From: Acrasis kona
Lineage: Eukaryota > Heterolobosea > Eutetramitea > Acrasida > Acrasidae
Direction: 5' to 3'
Length of the DNA stretch: 20,260 nt
Assembly (NCBI GenBank): GCA_026419775.2
Contig: JAOPGA020001838.1
Span: 1 to 20,260 of the forward strand
A program made the position numbers and the translations under genes. Below the pieces are notes generated by a model. The model did not search any database and was not told the origin of the DNA. It saw nothing but the letters and a program-made list of their open reading frames with translations. Shown in pieces: positions 15,641-20,260 of this stretch. Every line of letters begins with the position of its first letter. Within the stretch, counting starts at the first letter, position 1.

Positions 15641-18600
15641 TTATGTTGCAGGTTGGGGTTCTTCCGTAGCAGCTTGCTTATTATTAGTGCGGCAGAATGG
15701 ACATCCTTGTCCCTTCAACATCTCGAATTCATAATCCTCCTCATGGAAAAATGAATTGCACGCCTCACAACGTGTAATTTGGATCTCTGGAATTGTGCTC
15801 TTGTAAAACTTCTTTTTTACTTGCGTTTCACCCCAATCTACAACAAATACTTCGTCCTTGTGGAAAGATGCAAGCATCGCTCTATCTACCACAACTCTCC
15901 TCTTTGATAGATCCAACAATGCTCTTGCGAATGGGTCTATGATCATCTTTCCGTTATTACCGCCGTTCATTGTTTCTTCTTGGACGGGTTCAGGATCATC
16001 AAATGACAAAGTTTGTACATTTTCATTAGATGTGTCCTCCCTCCATTGTGATTTAGAAGAGTTACCATCTTCTACAGGATCTATGTTGATGAGTTTTATG
16101 GCTTCTTCGTCGGACAATCCATCCTCCAATTCAAATTCAACAAGGGGTAATGTATCAAACGAGAAGAAGCTCCTCACGAATGGATGGTCACATTGTGTAC
16201 ACCTGTCTCCCTTTTCATTGAGCGAGGGGTTTCGGCTTGAACATCTGTAACAGATTGGAGCTTCGCTTTCGTTGTTTGCAATTGGTTTACCAACAATAAG
16301 AATACTTTGCACGTCAATTTCATCGCGCATATGTTTGGGCACGCGAAGAGTTTGAAGTTTTTGGTAGGCCAATCTAGCATTTGAATAATCACCAAGCTGA
16401 GTGCTGAGTTTTGCTAAACTCAACATGATGCTGACTTTAGACATGTTATATGGTGTTTCCGTAGTTATGTTCATCAGTAAGTACCTAGAGATATTATACA
16501 GGTGCCTTATATCAGTAGAATTAAAGGGCAATTCAGTATAATCTCTCACAAACGAATATACATAATAGAGTTTGGCCAATTGTAAAAACTTCTCGAATTT
16601 GGCCTGCCTGTCTTGTTTCTCTTCTTCTGAAACATTGCAATGTTCACTTGTGGGTTTGTTCAGCGAGATTGTCTCATAAGCAAACTGCCAGAAATAATAA
16701 GAGGCATCTCTGAAGCGGTGCTCAATAACTGCATTGAAACCAAGTTTCTGTATCATCTTGAGTGCTTCGACAGGTTTCTTTGCCTTTTTGTATGCAATTT
16801 GAGCCTCATCGAATTGATCTTGATTACATAAATACTCCGCGTATGGTAGATAAACATCTGCAGTAAACTCTGGATGAGTTTTGAGCAGATCGAAAGCTTC
16901 CTCCCATTTGGACATTTCGACATGCAGTGACATTAAGGATGAAAAATCACCAATCTTCATGTATGCTTCTTTAGCATACTGGTGGTTGTCTTGTTTTCTA
17001 AAATAACCGGCACAAGTAGCAATTGCTCGTGCGTCTGTTTTAGGCTGCAGCGTTCTACACAAATCAATTAAATTGTCCAACCATTTTTGTTCTCCCATAA
17101 TCTTTATAGCTTTCATGTACTCGTTGCCGGCTTGGTACAAATCAGCAGCAGCTCTAAGGTCATGGTCTTCTTCGGCCGACCTAGCTTGTCTTAAAATTAA
17201 ATCTCTGAGGTTGATGCTTTGGTTGTTTTCATTCTTTGCTGCGAGGTCCTTTGCATCCTTCCACCTCCTCAAATCGCACAACATATCCATGGCAACTTCG
17301 GGATGACCAGCTTTCACATATAATTTTGCACTCTCATCAAACCTTCCCTGGTATGCATATATCTCTGCCAAAAATAATTGTTCGTCTGCAGATTTTTGTT
17401 GAATTTGTTTTTCAAATTTGTTGATTAGTGCAATATAGTTAAAATCTCTAATTCTCACAAACGCTTTTCTGGCTATGGCAAAGTTAAGTCCCATTAACGA
17501 TTGAACTGCTAATAACTTCCAATCAGCGTCAGTCACTCCCAAACAAGCTATTTGATAAGCTCTTTCGAACTCTTTCCTCTCTATATATTGGAACAGAGTG
17601 GCCGAGTGTGGAATGTCAATGGTGTTCATGGACATCATCTGAAGAGAGAATATTTTGTATCCTCTAAAACCAACAACGGTGCCTGCAACTTTATGCTGGT
17701 GCACTGGGAAATTGTCGGTTTTTATACTGAGCGTACCATTATGAGAGAAACACAACATGTCTTCATATTCACTGTTCCAGGCAACTGCAGTTGCATTGTT
17801 CTCTTGGAACAAAAACTTTTTATTCTTCAAATCATAAACCATACATTGATTATTATCATCCACAATAGCTAACTTCATTCGACTAGCACTTAAATCGACG
17901 CACTTGATACCAACGTTTAATTTCAAAATTTGAACAGGGAAAGGATTGTCGATGAAGATCTTGAGGATCACTCCATTCTTGAGACCAACCAATATGGCTT
18001 CGCGGTCGGCTGGTCCTCCCACTACCTTGACGTAGCGTATGGATGAATCTAACGTCCATTCTCTAACCTTTACTCCTTTAAAGTCGTACATATGCAGAGC
18101 ACTCTCTTGGCACTGAATAATGTGATTTGAGGTGGATACTAGAAGCATGCATTCCAAATTCTTCATAATTTTTTCCATTAGACGATATTGAGGATCTTCT
18201 TCATTTCCGTCGTGTTCGTATACGTACAGGCGATCTGACAATTGTGCGATAACCTTGTTTTTGTAAAGTGCTATTTTTTTAATATAGTCTTTACACTTGA
18301 TTCTAATCTGCTTCTCGGTAACTAAATCTTGAATTACGACATCTGTCATGGACTCTCTGAATGCATAGTTGTTTTGATATATACTGTGTACGGTATTAAA
18401 AAGTAATTGATAAACGTTTAAAAGTCCGTCGTTGGTTCCAAGGCAAATGTAATTTTGATTTGGTCTGTGAGCTATTGACCATACCCAACTGCTTTCTTCT
18501 GCTATAGTCATAAGTCTGATGCCATCCTTTGTGTATAGGGATGCCTTTTTATCAGAGCCTCCGATGCAAATGTATTCTCCGTTACTAAAGTAAGCGATTG

Positions 18601-19310
18601 AGCATGGATCGAAGCGAAGTTGTTTATCTTTTCCAAGTTGTCTTCCGCTCAAGTGGTAGAAGGAAAGAGTTTGATCCCAACATCCTGCAGCTAGAACTTC
18701 AAAAGCTTCTTCTCTTGACGGGTTCCATTGCAAACACCATATTGGAGCTTTTCGAACGACGCTGCTCACCTCTTTACCCTCCTTGTTTCTAATGCTAATG
18801 ACTCCGGAATAATGGCCTATAGCCAGGTGCTGTCCATCAGTTGTCCAAGAGGCGCACAATATCTTTGATGTGACTTTTACTTTCTTAACTTCGTTTTGTT
18901 CTGGCTCCCAAAGACCAAAGTCTGATGTTGCACAACTAACTAGATGATGTGAATTAGGATTATATGCTAGACATTGGATTGCTTCATTATGTGAGTACTT
19001 CAACTTGCCCTCGCCCTCATTCGACCAAATGATTACAAATTTGTCTGCACCTCCAGAGGCGAATCGAGTACCGTCTTTTGCGTAAGCTACAGTGTATACT
19101 GTATCTTTGTGACCTCTTAGTTTTTTGGTGACTTCATTCAACATTGTATTTATCATGTACACTTTATCTCCAACAGCGGCCACAAGCTGCGATCCATCTG
19201 GTGAATAGGCGATACTATGAACAGGTGCCCCATTTTCCTATTTAACCGTTAAACAAAGTTATTGAATGCAAACATACGCTGATTTCATTCCATGTTTGTA
19301 TTGTCTTCAT
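15641..19310 (-). CDS. IFT122: intraflagellar transport protein 122 (IFT-A core subunit), two exons
   Basis: A core subunit of the IFT-A complex, which drives retrograde transport in cilia and entry of membrane proteins. Exons are 19310-19278 and 19237-15641, giving 1209 residues, close to the usual ~1200. The 40-nt intron (GTATGT...AATAG, phase 0) lies after residue 11 and links MKTIQTWNEIS to ENGAPVHSIAYSPDG, restoring the first WD repeat. Order: WD40 repeats (about 12-330; LRGHKDTVYTVAYAKDG, SDFGLWEPEQ), a second propeller (to about 560; RIKCKDYIKKIALYKN, YVKVVGGPADREAILVGLKNG), a helical TPR-like solenoid (about 560-1010; YQIACLGVTDADWK), and two C-terminal Cys pairs (CYRCSS...CTQC; CEAC...CPFC). 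Start 19310 is the only ATG upstream in frame after splicing. The stop is TAA; no AATAAA is close, but ATTAAA lies 8 nt downstream. Confidence 0.96.
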
Positions 19311-19512
19311 ACTAGTAAAGAGGTACTCAGGCCACCAAAATCTTACGCGGCAGAATAGGTTGAGTGAACCTTTTGTTTTACAATTAAATACCAATGGACA
19401 TTATTTTAGATGGTCAGGATGAACCCATTTATTCTTGATTTTGATAAGATGGTTGATTTTTAATAGGGTATATATGATATTACAAGATTATCTCATGTCA
19501 ATGTCTTGTGAA

Positions 19513-19692
19513 ATGAAGAATTGGAAGATAACACTTATCGTGGCATGCATAGCAGTAATAGTATATTTGCTGTTCCAGATAGGAGTGATTGTGAGCGTAG
19601 GAATATACCAGCTAAATCATCCTGAGCCATTCACTGCGTATTATCACTGTTTCCATAGGACTAACAGTAGTAACCTTATACTAATTAAATGA
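19513..19692 (+). CDS. small single-span membrane protein (hypothetical)
   Basis: From the ATG at 19513 the product is 59 residues: a basic start (MKNWK), one long hydrophobic helix (ITLIVACIAVIVYLLFQIGVIVSVGIYQL) and a short polar tail with an NSS glycosylation-type site. In-frame ATGs at 19474, 19495 and 19501 would lengthen it slightly. I prefer 19513 or 19501 because TATATAT at 19469-19475 then sits at a promoter-like distance. ATTAAA overlaps the region before the TGA stop (19684-19689). It lies between the IFT122 start and the next promoter. A 21-nt intron near its end is possible but not needed. No family recognised; a chance hydrophobic frame in AT-rich DNA is the alternative. Confidence 0.42.
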   Translation: MKNWKITLIVACIAVIVYLLFQIGVIVSVGIYQLNHPEPFTAYYHCFHRTNSSNLILIK

Positions 19693-19730
19693 GCTTTTAT
19701 TGTTGCTCAACGAGTTTACAATATTCTGGG

Positions 19731-19736
19731 TATAAA
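19731..19736 (+). promoter_or_regulatory. TATA box of the acidic-protein gene
   Basis: TATAAA 73 bp before the ATG at 19809. The start site would be expected near 19760, inside or next to the nested inverted repeat at 19741-19790. Confidence 0.5.
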
Positions 19737-19740
19737 TTGG

Positions 19741-19790
19741 GTGTGTGAAACATATGTGTTAAATTGTTCGAAAACAATACTTTCACACAC
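19741..19790 (+). promoter_or_regulatory. nested inverted repeat between TATA box and ATG
   Basis: The outer arms GTGTGTGAAA (19741-19750) and TTTCACACAC (19781-19790) are perfect. The inner arms ATTGTT (19763-19768) and AACAAT (19773-19778) flank a CGAA tetraloop. The right-hand arms are two bases apart. It could act as DNA (start-site element) or as a 5'-leader hairpin. Confidence 0.45.
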
Positions 19791-19808
19791 ACACCATCAT
19801 CATTCATC

Positions 19809-20260
19809 ATGGCCTCTGCTTCTGGTTCTGCTATTTCTACTCTTGATGCCTTCAACGCTCTAGAGCCAAAGAAGGGCATGACTCCAAATGAGTACTACGA
19901 AGGAAAGAATCTTTCCCAACTAGTTGTGCAGTTTAAAAATAAAGTTTCCAAGATTCTGCCGGAAGGATACGAGGATTTGGACGACGAGAATAAACGTTAT
20001 TCTCTAATCATCAAGCTCTGGCCACTCCTAACGAAAATTAATCGCAAGAGAACAAGACCAGACAGTCAGACAGATGGCACGTTAAGGTCAAGTGAGAACG
20101 ATGAGGAGGAAGACGACGACGATGAGGATGATGAAGATAATCAACCACCTAATAAAGTTAGGAAGGTTTCGATGGATGTGGTCCAAGATATGATCACAAA
20201 GGCGTTGACCCAATTCCAGTCCAATTTGACAAATAAGGGAATTGATAACTCCGTGGTCAA
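19809..20260 (+). CDS. acidic, probably nuclear protein of unknown function (5' part)
   Basis: An open frame from the ATG at 19809 runs off the right edge, so 150 residues are visible and the 3' end is missing. The N-terminus is Ala/Ser-rich (MASASGSAIS). Residues about 25-78 look like a folded helical region (MTPNEYYEGKNLSQLVVQF; YSLIIKLWPLLTKI). A basic cluster NRKRTR (78-83) could be a nuclear signal. An acidic tract of Asp/Glu (98-110) is followed by a second basic patch and an amphipathic stretch (DVVQDMITKALTQFQSNL). Acidic tracts of this kind occur in histone chaperones and chromatin proteins, but no family is recognised. The start is supported by the TATA box 73 bp upstream. Confidence 0.75.
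   Translation, partial: MASASGSAISTLDAFNALEPKKGMTPNEYYEGKNLSQLVVQFKNKVSKILPEGYEDLDDENKRYSLIIKLWPLLTKINRKRTRPDSQTDGTLRSSENDEEEDDDDEDDEDNQPPNKVRKVSMDVVQDMITKALTQFQSNLTNKGIDNSVV

Noticed and set aside
1-20260. Defence system, biosynthetic cluster, CRISPR array or mobile element
   Set aside because: Neighbouring genes are unrelated housekeeping genes, with no integrase, transposase, reverse transcriptase or regular spaced repeats.

Overview
The window looks like nuclear DNA of a compact, AT-rich protist genome. I see about a dozen confident protein genes in 20 kb on both strands, intergenic gaps mostly of 50-500 bp, and very short spliceosomal introns (36-40 nt, GT-AG). A full-length IFT122 gene means the organism builds, or recently built, a cilium or flagellum. 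Actin is conventional with a slightly unusual C-terminus. I cannot name the species. A free-living flagellate or amoeboflagellate is likely, but this is inference only. The genetic code appears standard: TAA, TAG and probably TGA stops, and TGG for Trp.

Layout. 1-88 is the 3' end of a plus-strand gene. 89-957 holds TTGGTT-rich fold-back repeats, a possible exon with a CPxC motif, and a perfect 13-bp hairpin. Next come N-acetylneuraminate lyase (958-1887, +), an ERI1-like DEDDh exonuclease with one 39-nt intron (2031-2720, +), and convergent actin (2833-3960, -). A possible small membrane-protein gene (4259-4562, -) faces 6-phosphogluconolactonase (4817-5636, +). A TPR protein (6092-7240, +) is followed by a degenerate Has1/DDX18-type DEAD-box protein (7308-9005, +). 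A minus-strand block follows: a small membrane protein (9053-9312), a secreted cyclophilin (9419-10039) and an SDP1/TGL-type patatin lipase with at least four coding exons (10135-12201). Then come a multi-pass membrane protein with an internal duplication (12544-13416, +) and a second membrane protein with short repeats in its tail (13513-14730, -). A TATA box and a poly(A) signal bound a possible small spliced gene (15178-15620, +). IFT122 (15641-19310, -), a one-helix small protein (19513-19692, +) and the 5' part of an acidic nuclear-type protein (19809 to the edge, +) complete the window.

The genes do not form one pathway. They are ordinary housekeeping genes of carbon metabolism, RNA processing, lipid turnover, cytoskeleton and cilium. 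No mobile element, CRISPR array, tRNA or rRNA was recognised. The most distinctive signals concern genome style. All seven well-supported introns are 36-40 nt and in phase 0. Six of twelve confident genes have AATAAA overlapping the stop codon, and a seventh has it directly abutting. Several inverted repeats sit just upstream of start codons. Gene-level oddities are the degenerate helicase, the duplicated membrane protein, the repeated FW motif, and three or four short spliced gene candidates that simple ORF finding would miss.
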